The position numbers and the translations under genes were made by a program. 64,000 nucleotides of DNA, from contig NZ_SMDC01000002.1 in assembly GCF_004343155.1 (NCBI RefSeq), positions 248,001-312,000 of the forward strand. Reading direction: 5' to 3'. Position 1 is the stretch's first letter, and each line of letters begins with the position of its first letter. Shown one piece after another: positions 16,888 to 26,383 of the stretch. The DNA is from Marichromatium gracile. Its GTDB lineage: Bacteria > Pseudomonadota > Gammaproteobacteria > Chromatiales > Chromatiaceae. The notes under the pieces are model-generated. The model made no database searches. It was not told the origin of the DNA and saw only the letters and a program-made list of their open reading frames with translations.

Positions 16888-17040
16888 GCTGTTGGGTGCG
16901 CTTTTCTGCTTTTAACATTTTGGTGGAATAACTTCCGTGTGTAAATTTCTGCGATGATGGCAGTCTATCATAACAGTGGTCGACTCAAATACGCGGACGG
17001 CAACCGCCAATAATGCTTGATGCCTCACCCCCATCGCGAG
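16888..17040. other. intergenic stretch upstream of HAD operon
   Basis: AT-richer spacer that should carry the minus-strand promoter for the HAD operon. Several TAACA/GTTAT boxes occur (near 16911 and 16968) but they do not frame a pairing attC structure. Nothing else recognised. Confidence 0.3.
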
Positions 17041-17229
17041 GCCAGCCTCTCACTCTTGGCATGCCACCGAGTCTCGCCCAACCAGCTCCGCGTCTATGTG
17101 CAACGCGCGGATAACGTCATCAATACGCTCAAGCCAACACGCATCCGAGACGTTTCCGCAGACCAGATGACGCCCTGCTACCTATGCTATACACGCGACC
17201 AGACAGCGGTCTACAAGGACCGGAGTTGA
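17041..17229 (+). pseudogene. possible second integrase N-terminal fragment
   Basis: The translated stretch SPNQLRVYVQRADNVINTLK followed by PTRIRDVSADQMT can be laid on the intI N-terminal SAM-like domain (VKPPFDRWMVRRAEQYIAAF...). It keeps the V-x-P...R..V.RA...I spacing and the acidic pattern after it. It ends after about 50 codons, close to the cbbO stop. The orientation is the same as the integrase at 14873 and divergent from the HAD operon. Similarity is weak and the segment could be chance coding. Confidence 0.35.
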
Positions 17230-17239
17230 ACACACCCCC

Positions 17240-19603
17240 TCACCCCGTCAACACCCCAAACACCCCAGGCAACCGTTCCGGCAACCGTTCCACCTGATCG
17301 ACGATCGAGTACCCGTTCTCGCCGAAGATCCGCGCGACGTAGCGGTCGGCCTCGGGGTCGAGGGTGAGGCAGTGGGTGTGGATGCCGCGGGTGCGCAGGT
17401 CCTCGACCGCCTTCTTGGCGTCGTGGCGGAGGTATTGCGGGTCGCGCTCGTCGATATCGGCGGGCTCGCCGTCGGTGATGAGCAGCACCAGACGCTTCTG
17501 CGCCGGTTGCTGTTCGAGGTGATGGCCGGCGTGGCGCAGCGCCGCGCCCATGCGGGTGGAGAGCCCGCCGCGCATCCCGGCCATGCGTGACTTGGCCGCG
17601 TCGCCATAGTCCTGGTCGAAGTCCTTGAAGCGGTAGTAGCGGACGTCGTGACGACCGTCGGAGGCGAAGCCGTGGACGGCGAAGGCGTCGCCGATGGCGT
17701 CGATCGCCCAGGCGAGCAGGCCGGTGGCCTCGCGGGTGAGGTCGAGGATGCTGGGGGCCGCGTCGTAGCCGGGCTCGCCCTCGTTGACGCCGACCTTCTC
17801 GTTGGTCGACTCGGAGAGGTCCATCAGCACGACGATGGCGAGATCGCGGACGTGGCGGGTGATGCGGATGTTGATGCGCGGGTCGGGCATGACGCCGCGG
17901 CGGATGTCGACCATGGCGCGCACCGCGGCTTCGAGATCGAGCTCCTCGCCCTCCTCGTAGCCGCGCCGACGCACCACGCCCTGGGGCTGGAGGGCGTCGA
18001 TGAGGTGGCGGATGCGCGAGGCGATGGGGCGATGGCGGGTGAGGATCTCGTCCATCAGCGCCGGGTCGCCGCGCTCCTGGCGGCGCTCGATCACGCTCGT
18101 CCAGTCGGGGCGGTAGAGCTGGACGTGGTAGTCCCACTCGGGATAGTGGAAGGGCTCGGAGATCGGCTCGCGGCCCTCCAGCTCGTTGATGGTGCAGTCC
18201 TCCTGGTCGAGCCAGAAGGGGGTGGCGAGGTTCCACACCTCCTGGGCGTCGTCGCCGGCAAGCTCGCAGTCGAGTTCGTTGACCATCTCCATCACGCTGA
18301 CCTGACGGCGCACCTGTCGCGCGCGCTCGGGCAGGTAGTCGAGCCCCTGGGTGATGAACAGGTTCTCGTCGAAGGCCCAGCAGTAGCGGTTGTCGTCGCG
18401 ATAGGGCAGGGGCATGTCCTCGAGCACGCGCAGGCTCGGCAGCGCCACCAGTTCGAGCGCGCGGTCGTGGAAGGCGAGCCCGGCCTCGCGGCTGATCGCG
18501 TTGTCGGTGCCGCGGTTGGCGCAGTGCTCATGGAAGCGTGCGGCGCTCTCGGCGATCGCCGGTTCCGGGTCCTGGTACTCGGGGTCGAGCAGGGCGCGCG
18601 CCAGCCGGGTGAGCAGCGATTGCATCGGGTGGGCGTTGGCCGCGAGGGGGAGGGCGTGGGCGTGGATGGCGCCCCAGAGCTTGCGCAGGCCGGGGAACTC
18701 GGCGACCGCCAGGGCCTCGACGCGGGCGTCCTCGAACAGGGTGACGACGAAGCGCTGCGCCGGGCTCAGGCCGGCGCCGTCGAGCGGCGCGGTGGTGTAG
18801 ACCAGATGGGCGGCGCAGTGGGCGGCGGCGGCGCGGTAGAGGTCGACGCCGGGGATGTCCTGCCAGTCGTCGAAGGCATCGGGGAGATGGATCTGGAACT
18901 CCTCGATGAAGGGGCGCAGTCCCTCGCGCGACTCGTAGTCGCCCGAGGTCGGGCGCATGAAGAAGGCGCGCGCCCAGAGCGCGCGCAGATAGAAGTTGAG
19001 ACGGCGCTGGTTGTCGACGAACAGGGTGCCGCGCCGCTCCTGCTGGAGCACCGCGCGCGAGGCCTCGCTGGCCAGGCCGAAGTAGGCGAGCTGGCCGTCG
19101 AGGTCGCGGGCGTGGGCCTGGGCGCCCCACAGCGCCCAGCGGCGCAGTCCGCCGAGGGTGAGCTTGGCGAACAGCTCGTCGCTGTGTTCGAGCATCGGAC
19201 GCAGGCCGCGCGGGGCCTTGCCGGCGAGCTGGTGGAGCAGGCCGAGATAGCCGCGCATCAGCTCGGCGTCGCCGAGCCGGGTGGCGGCCAGCCCGAGCGA
19301 GCCGAGCAGCAGGGTGAGCACGGTGCCGGAGGTGTGCGAGGCGAGCTTCATCAGCGCGCCGACGATGTCGGGGATGATGTCCTCGCCGAGTTCGCGGGCG
19401 ACCCCGGGCATCTCCTGCACATAGGTCATCACCAGATCGTCGCCCTTGTTGAGTGTGCACATCGCGCGGATGCCGGTGACATAGTGCTCCAGCCCGCGCG
19501 GCGAGAGCAGGCGCGCGGCCTCGTGATGGCTCGCCTCGAGCGCCTGGGCGTGCTCGGCGCCGGACTTGAGGCAGGAAAGTGCGTCTTGCATATCGCTGGT
19601 CAT
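17240..19603 (-). CDS. cbbO: RuBisCO activase-associated protein CbbO
   Basis: Adaptor subunit of the CbbQO RuBisCO activase, a 787-residue protein. The long helical N-terminal part (1-~560) is followed by a C-terminal von Willebrand A domain whose metal site DLSES (about 593) and ITDGEP are intact. CbbO docks the AAA+ CbbQ hexamer onto inhibited RuBisCO. Start ATG 19603 was chosen because GGAGG lies 6 nt upstream; in-frame codons before it lack a site. This Shine-Dalgarno itself falls inside a CTCCAG-type repeat. It is last in the cbbLSQO order, but separated from cbbQ by about 600 bp containing an inserted gene and repeats. Confidence 0.95.
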   Translation of the reverse strand: MTSDMQDALSCLKSGAEHAQALEASHHEAARLLSPRGLEHYVTGIRAMCTLNKGDDLVMTYVQEMPGVARELGEDIIPDIVGALMKLASHTSGTVLTLLLGSLGLAATRLGDAELMRGYLGLLHQLAGKAPRGLRPMLEHSDELFAKLTLGGLRRWALWGAQAHARDLDGQLAYFGLASEASRAVLQQERRGTLFVDNQRRLNFYLRALWARAFFMRPTSGDYESREGLRPFIEEFQIHLPDAFDDWQDIPGVDLYRAAAAHCAAHLVYTTAPLDGAGLSPAQRFVVTLFEDARVEALAVAEFPGLRKLWGAIHAHALPLAANAHPMQSLLTRLARALLDPEYQDPEPAIAESAARFHEHCANRGTDNAISREAGLAFHDRALELVALPSLRVLEDMPLPYRDDNRYCWAFDENLFITQGLDYLPERARQVRRQVSVMEMVNELDCELAGDDAQEVWNLATPFWLDQEDCTINELEGREPISEPFHYPEWDYHVQLYRPDWTSVIERRQERGDPALMDEILTRHRPIASRIRHLIDALQPQGVVRRRGYEEGEELDLEAAVRAMVDIRRGVMPDPRINIRITRHVRDLAIVVLMDLSESTNEKVGVNEGEPGYDAAPSILDLTREATGLLAWAIDAIGDAFAVHGFASDGRHDVRYYRFKDFDQDYGDAAKSRMAGMRGGLSTRMGAALRHAGHHLEQQPAQKRLVLLITDGEPADIDERDPQYLRHDAKKAVEDLRTRGIHTHCLTLDPEADRYVARIFGENGYSIVDQVERLPERLPGVFGVLTG

Positions 19604-19654
19604 GCAAAGCCTCCAGATATCAGCCACCAGCCTCCAGTGGGCGGTGCCGCGTGC

Positions 19655-20059
19655 TCATCGGGCATCCTCGTCCGGTGGCGTTGACCGTGTAGGGGGATGT
19701 GGGGTCGGCGGGGCGAGCGAGGTGAGTAGCCCGACGAGCATCCGCCGGATCTCCGCGCACTCGCGCATGCGCTCATCGGCGTGTGCTGCCGGCAGGTAGT
19801 GGAGATCACGCGCCAACAGACACTGGTATTCGAGTTCGTTGACCGACCCCGCCGCGATACGCACGAAGCGGGCGAAGTCGGCATCGCTGCCGCGCCCACA
19901 GCCCTCTGCGAGGTTCGACGGTACCGAGGACGCCGCGCGGCGCATCTGCGGAACCAGTCCGAAGCGCTCGCTCGGCGGGAAGCCCTGGGTGGTCTCGTAG
20001 ATGGCGAGCGTCAGCGCGTGGGCCTTGTGCCAGACGGACAGCTTGCGATAGTCGCGCAT
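19655..20059 (-). CDS. four-helix-bundle protein (S23/IVP family)
   Basis: A 134-residue protein with the family signature: start MRDYRKLSVWHKAHALTLAI, then the RFGLVPQMRRAASSVPSNLA block (about 32-51), EGCGR and the final LEYQ.LLARDL helix. These small helical proteins were first noted in 23S rRNA intervening sequences and are also scattered between unrelated genes in many bacteria. The role is unknown. It sits between cbbQ and cbbO on the same strand, so it is co-transcribed or interrupts the operon. The proline/threonine-rich C-terminal ~25 residues are unusual. Confidence 0.88.
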   Translation of the reverse strand: MRDYRKLSVWHKAHALTLAIYETTQGFPPSERFGLVPQMRRAASSVPSNLAEGCGRGSDADFARFVRIAAGSVNELEYQCLLARDLHYLPAAHADERMRECAEIRRMLVGLLTSLAPPTPHPPTRSTPPDEDAR

Positions 20060-20066
20060 GATGCTT

Positions 20067-20150
20067 TACCAGCTACCAGCTACCAGCTACCAGCTACCAG
20101 CTACCAGCTACCAGCTACCAGCTATCAGCCTTCAGCTATCAGCCGCCAGC
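20067..20150. repeat. tandem heptamer repeat (TACCAGC)n
   Basis: Eight perfect TACCAGC units, then TATCAGC, CTTCAGC, TATCAGC and CGCCAGC, 12 heptamers in all. It lies between the four-helix-bundle gene and cbbQ. Seven-base NNNCAGC units of the same kind recur near 19610, 40710-41420, 43960-44095 and 44900-45030. Confidence 0.9.
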
Positions 20151-20210
20151 GGTCTGTCGTCGACTGTCGGCGGTTGGTATCCGCCTCACTGGTGGCTGAC
20201 CGCTGGCCGC

Positions 20211-21017
20211 TTAGAAATAGGTATCCACCGCCGCGTCGAGGGTGTCGCGCATGTCGGGGTCGTCGGTGAGGGGGCGGACCAGGGCCATCTGGGCGGCGGC
20301 GCGGGGTTCGATGCCCTTGGCCATGAGCTGGGCGGCGTAGACCAGCAGGCGGGTGGACATGCCCTCGTCGAGGCCGTGGCCCTTGAGGTTGCGGCTGCGC
20401 TGGGCGACCTGCACCAGCCTGTCGGCCTGATCGCGCTCGATGCCGCCCTCGTGGGCGACGATCTCGGCCTCGATCGCGGCGCTGGGGTAGCTGAAGTCGA
20501 GCGCGCCGAAGCGCTGCTTGGTCGACTGCTTGAGGTCCTTCATCAGGCTCTGGTAGCCGGGGTTGTAGGAGATGACGATCTGGAAGTCGGGGTGGGCCTC
20601 GACCAGCTCGCCCTTCTTCTCCAGCGGCAGGCAGCGACGGTGGTCGGTGAGCGGGTGGATCACCACGGTGGTGTCCTGACGCGCCTCGACCACCTCGTCG
20701 AGATAGCAGATGGCGCCGATGCGCGCGGCGACGGTGAGCGGGCCGTCCTGCCAGCGGGTGCCGTCGGCGTCGAGCAGGAAGCGCCCGACCAGATCCGAGG
20801 CGGTCATGTCCTCGTTGCAGGCGACGGTGATCAGCGGGCGTTCGAGCCGCCAGGCCATGTACTCGACGAAGCGCGACTTGCCGCAGCCGGTCGGCCCCTT
20901 GAGCATCACCGGCATGCGCGCCGCGTAGGCGGCCTCGTAGAGGCGTACCTCGTCCTCGACCGTGCGGTAGTAGGGCTCCTCTCGGATCAGGTATTGGTCG
21001 CGATGGGTCTCGCTCAT
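20211..21017 (-). CDS. cbbQ: RuBisCO activase AAA+ ATPase CbbQ
   Basis: MoxR-type AAA+ ATPase of 268 residues that remodels inhibited RuBisCO with CbbO. Walker A is GPTGCGKS (about 41-48), Walker B ICYLDEV (about 104-110), and the sensor-type [10 protein letters not shown] segment (about 148-157) is present. Length and termini match family members. It is the third gene of the cbb operon, about 90 bp after cbbS. The cytoplasmic hexamer is expected to act on the CbbL C-terminus. Confidence 0.96.
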   Translation of the reverse strand: MSETHRDQYLIREEPYYRTVEDEVRLYEAAYAARMPVMLKGPTGCGKSRFVEYMAWRLERPLITVACNEDMTASDLVGRFLLDADGTRWQDGPLTVAARIGAICYLDEVVEARQDTTVVIHPLTDHRRCLPLEKKGELVEAHPDFQIVISYNPGYQSLMKDLKQSTKQRFGALDFSYPSAAIEAEIVAHEGGIERDQADRLVQVAQRSRNLKGHGLDEGMSTRLLVYAAQLMAKGIEPRAAAQMALVRPLTDDPDMRDTLDAAVDTYF

Positions 21018-21107
21018 GGGGGCAGTCCTTGAACGCTGGGCGGGCGGGGGACGGACGCGACCGGCGCCGGTCGCGTCCGTGACGTCACAAGCGATGGCGG
21101 GCCGTGG

Positions 21108-21464
21108 TCAGACCGGGGTGCCGCGGTAGATGACCATGGCCGCGCCCTGCGACTGGGCGTAGTTGTCGTAGCCGATCAGGCGCACATGGTTGTCGGGATG
21201 GGCCTGGTGACAGGCCTCGGCCTCGGCGAGGATGGTGTCGACGTCGGTCTCGCCGAACATCGGCAGCTTCCACATGTACCAGTAGTGGTCGAAGGCGTTC
21301 TCCGGCTCGGTGTGCTCGATCGCCGGATTCCAACCCTTGGAGACGATGAACTCGACCTGTTGGCGGATGCCCTCGGGGCTCATCGCCGGCAGGTAGGAGA
21401 AGGTCTCGAACTTGCGGCTGCTCGCGTCCTCGAGGCTCGATTGGTAGTCCTGCATTTCGCTCAT
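21108..21464 (-). CDS. cbbS: RuBisCO small subunit, form I
   Basis: Small subunit of the L8S8 enzyme, 118 residues. The conserved [12 protein letters not shown]-terminal strand, [12 protein letters not shown] and the [21 protein letters not shown] end are clear. Start ATG 21464 gives the normal N-terminus [10 protein letters not shown]; the frame is open upstream, but only as leader. It follows cbbL after an unusually long 280-bp spacer with a strong hairpin. Confidence 0.97.
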   Translation of the reverse strand: MSEMQDYQSSLEDASSRKFETFSYLPAMSPEGIRQQVEFIVSKGWNPAIEHTEPENAFDHYWYMWKLPMFGETDVDTILAEAEACHQAHPDNHVRLIGYDNYAQSQGAAMVIYRGTPV

Positions 21465-21715
21465 GGTGACACTCTCTATGGTTGGAACCGCACAGGCGCC
21501 GAGGGCGCGACGAGTGATCTTGTTGGTTCGGGTCGCCGCCGCCATCGCTGGCGGCACCGCCCGTGGGACTTGGTGCCCCTTATGGTTATGCGTGCGCCTC
21601 GCGGCGCCGCGCTGCTCCCCGGCGTTGCCGGGCCCGTCCGCGGACGGGGTCCTCCTCGTCTCTACGATCGGCGAGCCTGCGGTCGGTCGGCTCGGTTGAC
21701 TCTGGGTGGCCGGTG

Positions 21716-21735
21716 CCGGGCCCGTCCGGGCCCGG
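21716..21735 (-). terminator. strong hairpin in cbbL-cbbS spacer
   Basis: Perfect GC inverted repeat CCGGGCCCG / CGGGCCCGG with a 2-base centre, starting about 10 nt after the cbbL stop codon. There is no U-tract, so it is more likely an RNA-stabilising or attenuating element than a complete terminator. The rest of the 280-bp spacer (21465-21744) is GC-rich and holds no gene. Confidence 0.55.
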
Positions 21736-21744
21736 GCTCCGGGG

Positions 21745-23163
21745 TCACTTGTGGGCGACGTCGAGCTTGTCGACGGTGTCGAACTCGAACTTGATCTCCT
21801 TCCAGGTCTCCATCGCGGCCTTCAGCTCGGGGCTGTGGGCGGCGGCGGCGGTGAGCACCTCCTTGCCCTCCTTCTCGATCGCGCGTCCCTGGTTGCGGGC
21901 CTCGACGCAGGCCTCGAGCGCGACCCGGTTGGCCGCCGCGCCGGCGGCGTTGCCCCAGGGGTGGCCGAGGGTGCCGCCACCGAACTGGAGGACCGCGTCG
22001 TCGCCGAAGATGGCGAGCAGCGCCGGCATGTGCCAGACGTGGATGCCGCCCGAGGCGACGGCGAAGACGCCCGGCATCGCGCCCCAGTCCTGATCGAAGA
22101 AGATGCCGCGCGAGCGGTCCTCCTCGACATAGGACTCGCGCAGCAGGTCGATCCAGCCGAGGGTGGCGGCGCGATCGCCCTCGAGCTTGCCGACCACGGT
22201 GCCGGTGTGGAGGTGGTCGCCGCCGGAGAGACGCAGCAGCTTGGCGAGCACGCGGAAGTGGATGCCGTGGTGCGGGTGACGGTCGATCACCGCGTGCATC
22301 GCGCGGTGGATGTGCAGCAGCACGCCGTTGTCGCGACACCACTGGGCCAGTCCGGTGTTGGCGCACCAGCCGCCGGTGATGTAGTCGTGCATGATGATCG
22401 GGGCGCCGATCTCCTTGGCGTACTCGGCGCGCTTGAACATCTCGTCCGGGGTCGGGGCGGTGACGTTGAGATAGTGCCCCTTGCGCTCGCCGGTCTCGCG
22501 CTCGGCCTTGTCGATCGCCTCCATGACGAAGTCGAAGCGTTGACGCCAGCGCATGAACGGCTGCGAGTTGACGTTCTCGTCGTCCTTGGTGAAGTCGAGA
22601 CCGCCGCGCAGGCACTCGTAGACGGCGCGACCGTAGTTCTTCGCCGAGAGTCCGAGCTTGGGCTTGATGGTGCAGCCGAGCAGCGGCCGACCGTACTTGT
22701 TCATGACGTCGCGTTCGACCTGGATGCCGTGCGGCGGGCCGTTGCAGGTCATCACATAGGCGATGGGGAAGCGCACGTCCTCGAGACGCAGGGCACGCAC
22801 GGCCTTGAAGCCGAAGACGTTACCCACCAGCGAGGTGAAGACGTTGACCACCGAGCCCTCTTCGAACAGGTCGATGGGGTAGGCGATGAAGGCGTAGAAG
22901 CGCTCGTCGTCGCCGGGCACGTCCTCGATGGCGTAGGCGCGGCCCTTGTAGTGGTCGAGGTCGGTGAGCAGGTCGGTCCACACCGTGGTCCAGGTGCCGG
23001 TGGAGGACTCGGCCGCGACCGCCGCCGCGGCCTCCTCGCGCGCCACCCCGGGCTGCGGGGTGATCTTGAAGCACGCCAGGAGGTCGGTGTCCTTCGGCGT
23101 ATAGTCGGGCATCCAATAGGTCTCGCGGTATTCTTTGACGCCCGCGTTATAGGTCTTGGCCAT
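21745..23163 (-). CDS. cbbL: RuBisCO large subunit, form I
   Basis: Catalytic subunit, 472 residues, typical for proteobacterial form IA. Active-site elements are complete: [11 protein letters not shown] (catalytic Lys), [10 protein letters not shown] with the carbamylated lysine, the [10 protein letters not shown] segment, loop 6 [10 protein letters not shown] and [11 protein letters not shown]. It carboxylates ribulose-1,5-bisphosphate in the cytosol or carboxysome-free form; no carboxysome genes are in the window. It is first in the operon, read divergently from cbbR. Confidence 0.98.
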   Translation of the reverse strand: MAKTYNAGVKEYRETYWMPDYTPKDTDLLACFKITPQPGVAREEAAAAVAAESSTGTWTTVWTDLLTDLDHYKGRAYAIEDVPGDDERFYAFIAYPIDLFEEGSVVNVFTSLVGNVFGFKAVRALRLEDVRFPIAYVMTCNGPPHGIQVERDVMNKYGRPLLGCTIKPKLGLSAKNYGRAVYECLRGGLDFTKDDENVNSQPFMRWRQRFDFVMEAIDKAERETGERKGHYLNVTAPTPDEMFKRAEYAKEIGAPIIMHDYITGGWCANTGLAQWCRDNGVLLHIHRAMHAVIDRHPHHGIHFRVLAKLLRLSGGDHLHTGTVVGKLEGDRAATLGWIDLLRESYVEEDRSRGIFFDQDWGAMPGVFAVASGGIHVWHMPALLAIFGDDAVLQFGGGTLGHPWGNAAGAAANRVALEACVEARNQGRAIEKEGKEVLTAAAAHSPELKAAMETWKEIKFEFDTVDKLDVAHK

Positions 23164-23361
23164 GCTCGGTCCTCCGCATAGAGCTCGGTGTGTTGCTGCT
23201 GTGCCGGTATTCTCGGGCCGGACCCGGCCGTGGTGGCCGGGGGCGGAACCTGGGGATCGATTATATGGAACAACCCTATAATTACTACTAAATATTGCTT
23301 ATGTTTAATATAAGCTATAGATTATGATCTATCCCTTCTACTTCTATTGATTGGCCTCGTC
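23164..23361. promoter_or_regulatory. cbbL/cbbR divergent promoter with LysR-type operator motifs
   Basis: The 198-bp spacer becomes strikingly AT-rich from 23255. Three dyads with LysR-type (T-N11-A) geometry are visible: TTATA-N11-TATAA (23261-23281), CTTAT-N7-ATAAG (23298-23314) and ATAGATTATGATCTAT (23317-23332). Their position next to cbbR supports CbbR binding that activates cbbL and autoregulates cbbR. Confidence 0.7.
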
Positions 23362-24279
23362 ATGCACGTCTCATTGCGACAGTTGCGCGTATTCGAGGCG
23401 GTGGCGCGCCACCTGAGCTATACCCGCGCCGCCGAGGAGCTGCATCTGAGCCAGCCGGCGGTGTCGATGCAGGTGCGCCAGCTCGAGAACGCGGTCGGGC
23501 TGGCGCTGTTCGAGCGGCTGGGCAAGCGCATCGAGCTGACCGAGGCCGGGCGTGAGCTCTTTCATTACAGTCGTGCGGTCAACCGCTCGCTGCAGGAGAT
23601 GGAAGAGGTGCTGGAGTCGCTCAAGGGCGTCAACCGGGGCCGTCTGCACCTGGCCGCGGCGAGCACCGTCAACTATTTCGCGCCGCGGCTGCTGGCGGTG
23701 TTCCAGCGTCGCTATCCGGGGATCGCGCTGCATCTCGACATCACCAACCGCGAGTCGCTGGTACAGATGCTCGAGGGCAATGCCGTGGATCTGGTGTTGA
23801 TGGGCCGCCCGCCGGAGCGCGTCGAGGTCGAGTCCGAGCCCTTCATGGAGAATCCGCTGGTGGTGATCGCCCCGCCCGAGCACCCGCTCGTCGGGGTCGC
23901 CGACATCCCGCTGGCGCGGCTGGCCGAGGAGCCCTTCGTGATGCGCGAGCCCGGCTCCGGCACCCGTCAGGCGATGGAGCGGATCTTCGCCGAGCAGGGG
24001 CTGGCGATCCGTCACGGCATGCAGATGACCCGCAACGAGGCGGTCAAGCAGGCGGTGCGCTCGGGGCTGGGGCTGAGCGTGGTGTCGCTGCACACCATCG
24101 AACTCGAACTCGAGACGCGCCGCCTGGTGGTGCTCGATGTCGAGGGCTTCCCGCACCGGCGTCACTGGTTCCTGGTCTATCGTCAGGGCAAGCGCTTGTC
24201 GCCGGCGGCGCGCGCCTTTCGCGACTTCGTCATCGCCGAGGCCAGTGGGATTGCCGCGCCGGTGGCCCTGGGGCGCTGA
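23362..24279 (+). CDS. cbbR: LysR-type regulator of the cbb operon
   Basis: A 305-residue LysR-family transcription factor. The N-terminal winged helix-turn-helix (LRVFEAVARHLSYTRAAEEL then HLSQPAVSMQVRQLE, residues about 8-50) is typical of CbbR, followed by the two-lobed effector domain beginning about residue 92. CbbR proteins sense Calvin-cycle metabolites such as RuBP or NADPH and activate cbb transcription. The ATG at 23362 is preferred to an in-frame TTG at 23347. Divergent from cbbL. Confidence 0.93.
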   Translation: MHVSLRQLRVFEAVARHLSYTRAAEELHLSQPAVSMQVRQLENAVGLALFERLGKRIELTEAGRELFHYSRAVNRSLQEMEEVLESLKGVNRGRLHLAAASTVNYFAPRLLAVFQRRYPGIALHLDITNRESLVQMLEGNAVDLVLMGRPPERVEVESEPFMENPLVVIAPPEHPLVGVADIPLARLAEEPFVMREPGSGTRQAMERIFAEQGLAIRHGMQMTRNEAVKQAVRSGLGLSVVSLHTIELELETRRLVVLDVEGFPHRRHWFLVYRQGKRLSPAARAFRDFVIAEASGIAAPVALGR

Positions 24280-24372
24280 GCCGTGGCGCCCTCCGATGCG
24301 CTTTCGCATTGGGCAGCGCCGAATCGATTCGTCTAAACTAGTCGACCTGCCAAAAAAACAGCCAGTCAGATC

Positions 24373-26304
24373 ATGCCCGACCGCACCCAGAGTGATACCG
24401 GCGCCGCCGTGCAGCGGCATCCGCTTCTCGCCTCGATCGACTCCCCGGCCGACCTGCGCGCCCTGCCCGAGAGCCAGCTCCCGGAGGTCGCGCGCGAACT
24501 GCGCTCGTTCCTCGTCGATACCGTCTCGCGCACCGGGGGTCATCTGGCGGCCGGGCTCGGGGTGGTGGAGCTGACCCTCGGCCTGCACTACGTCTTCAAC
24601 ACCCCCGAGGATCGGGTGGTGTGGGACGTCGGTCATCAGGCCTATCCGCACAAGATCCTCACCGGACGGCGCGCGCGCATGCACAGCCTGCGTCAGAAGG
24701 ACGGCCTGTCCGGCTTCCCCAAGCGTTGCGAGAGCGAATACGACACCTTCGGCGTCGGTCACTCCAGCACCTCGATCAGTGCGGCGCTGGGCATGGCGAT
24801 CGCGGCCAAGCAGCGCGGCGAGCGGCGCAACGTCATCGCGGTGATCGGCGACGGTGCGCTGAGCGCGGGGATGGCCTTCGAGGCGCTCAATCACGCAGGC
24901 TCGATGGACATCGACCTGACGGTGATCCTCAACGACAACGAGATGTCGATCTCGCCCCCGGTCGGTGCCATCAGCAATCATCTGGCGCGACTGCTCTCGG
25001 GCAAGCTCTACACCAGCATGCGCGAGGGCAGCAAGAGCGCGCTGCGCGGCATGCCGCACCTGCGCGAGCTGGTCGGGCGCTGGGAGGAGCACATGAAGGG
25101 CATGGTGATGCCGAGCACCCTGTTCGAGGAACTCGGCTTCAATTACATCGGCCCGATCGACGGTCACGACCTCGACTCGGTGCTCAAGACCCTGCGTAAC
25201 GTCAAGGGCATGCCGGGACAGCGCCTGCTGCACGTGGTCACCCACAAGGGGCACGGCTACGAGCCCGCCGAGGGCCAGCCGGTGACCTTCCACGGCGTCA
25301 CCCCCTTCGACCGTCAGACCGGCGAGTTCCGCAAGTCCAAGGCCAAGGGCCCGACCTATACCAAGGTGTTCGGTTCCTGGTTGTGCGACACCGCCGCGCG
25401 CGATCCGCGTCTGGTGGCGATCACCCCGGCGATGTGCGAGGGCTCGGGGATGGGCGACTTCGCCAAGCGCTTCCCGCAGCGTTTCCACGACGTCGGCATC
25501 GCCGAGCAGCACGCGGTGACGCTCGCCGCGGGCATGGCCTGCGAGGGCGTCAAGCCGGTGGTGGCGATCTATTCGAGCTTCCTCCAGCGCGCCTTCGACC
25601 AGCTCGTCCACGACGTCTGTCTGCAACAGCTCGACGTCACCCTGGCGGTCGATCGCGGTGGTCTGGTCGGGGCCGACGGCGCCACCCACGCCGGCTGCTT
25701 CGATCTCAGCTTCTCGCGTCCGCTGCCCGATCTGGTGATCATGGCCCCGGCCGACGAGAACGAGTGTCGGCAGATGCTCAAGACCGGCTACGAGTTCGAG
25801 GGACCGGCGCTGGTGCGCTATCCGCGCGGCGTCGGTCCCGGCGTCGCCGTCGACCCCGAGGCCCCGGCGCTGCCGATCGGGCGCGGCCTGCGGGTGCGTG
25901 AGGGTCGTCGGGTGGCGATGCTCGCCTTCGGCACCATGGTCGCGCCGGCACTGGAGGTCGCCGAGGAGTTGGATGCGACGGTCGCCAACATGCGCTTCGT
26001 CAAGCCGCTCGATCGCGAGCTGATCCTCGCGCTGGCGCGCGAGCACGCGCTGCTGGTCACCCTGGAGGAGAACACCGTCGCCGGCGGTGCCGGCAGCGCG
26101 GTCACCGAGCTGCTCGCCGCCGAGGGCGTGGTGGTACCGGTGCTCCAGCTCGGGCTGCCCGATCGCAACATCGACCATGCCACCCAGGCCGAGCAGCTCG
26201 CCGAGTGCGGGCTCGATGCCGCGGGTATCCACGACTCGGTGAGTCGGGCGCTCGCCGCGCTCGAGACCACCACGCCGCGCCGCGAGCAGACGCTCGCCGG
26301 CTAG
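24373..26304 (+). CDS. dxs: 1-deoxy-D-xylulose-5-phosphate synthase
   Basis: First enzyme of the MEP isoprenoid pathway: pyruvate plus glyceraldehyde-3-phosphate to DXP, with thiamine diphosphate. At 643 residues it has full length. ThDP/Mg binding [19 protein letters not shown], the [16 protein letters not shown] region, the transketolase-type pyrimidine domain ([15 protein letters not shown], catalytic Glu) and the C-terminal domain (LPDRNIDHA) are intact. In a phototroph the product feeds carotenoids and the bacteriochlorophyll tail. It is not part of an operon with cbbR; an A-rich leader precedes the start. Confidence 0.97.
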   Translation: MPDRTQSDTGAAVQRHPLLASIDSPADLRALPESQLPEVARELRSFLVDTVSRTGGHLAAGLGVVELTLGLHYVFNTPEDRVVWDVGHQAYPHKILTGRRARMHSLRQKDGLSGFPKRCESEYDTFGVGHSSTSISAALGMAIAAKQRGERRNVIAVIGDGALSAGMAFEALNHAGSMDIDLTVILNDNEMSISPPVGAISNHLARLLSGKLYTSMREGSKSALRGMPHLRELVGRWEEHMKGMVMPSTLFEELGFNYIGPIDGHDLDSVLKTLRNVKGMPGQRLLHVVTHKGHGYEPAEGQPVTFHGVTPFDRQTGEFRKSKAKGPTYTKVFGSWLCDTAARDPRLVAITPAMCEGSGMGDFAKRFPQRFHDVGIAEQHAVTLAAGMACEGVKPVVAIYSSFLQRAFDQLVHDVCLQQLDVTLAVDRGGLVGADGATHAGCFDLSFSRPLPDLVIMAPADENECRQMLKTGYEFEGPALVRYPRGVGPGVAVDPEAPALPIGRGLRVREGRRVAMLAFGTMVAPALEVAEELDATVANMRFVKPLDRELILALAREHALLVTLEENTVAGGAGSAVTELLAAEGVVVPVLQLGLPDRNIDHATQAEQLAECGLDAAGIHDSVSRALAALETTTPRREQTLAG

Positions 26305-26383
26305 CCGCAGCCGTGCCGGGCGTCATGCGCCCGGCCGTCTCCCCCCATCGCCGTCCCCGCCGTCGCCCGAGGAGCCGTCGATC

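Noticed and set aside
16905-16975. Possible attC upstream of the HAD operon
   Set aside because: TAACA and GTTAT boxes exist but the sequence between them does not fold back as an attC hairpin.
20067-20150. Regular repeat that could be taken for a CRISPR array
   Set aside because: Units are 7 bp with no spacers, and no cas gene is present in the window.
23371-26232. 953-codon minus-strand frame across cbbR and dxs
   Set aside because: Spans two real genes on the opposite strand with histidine/arginine-rich composition; composition artefact.
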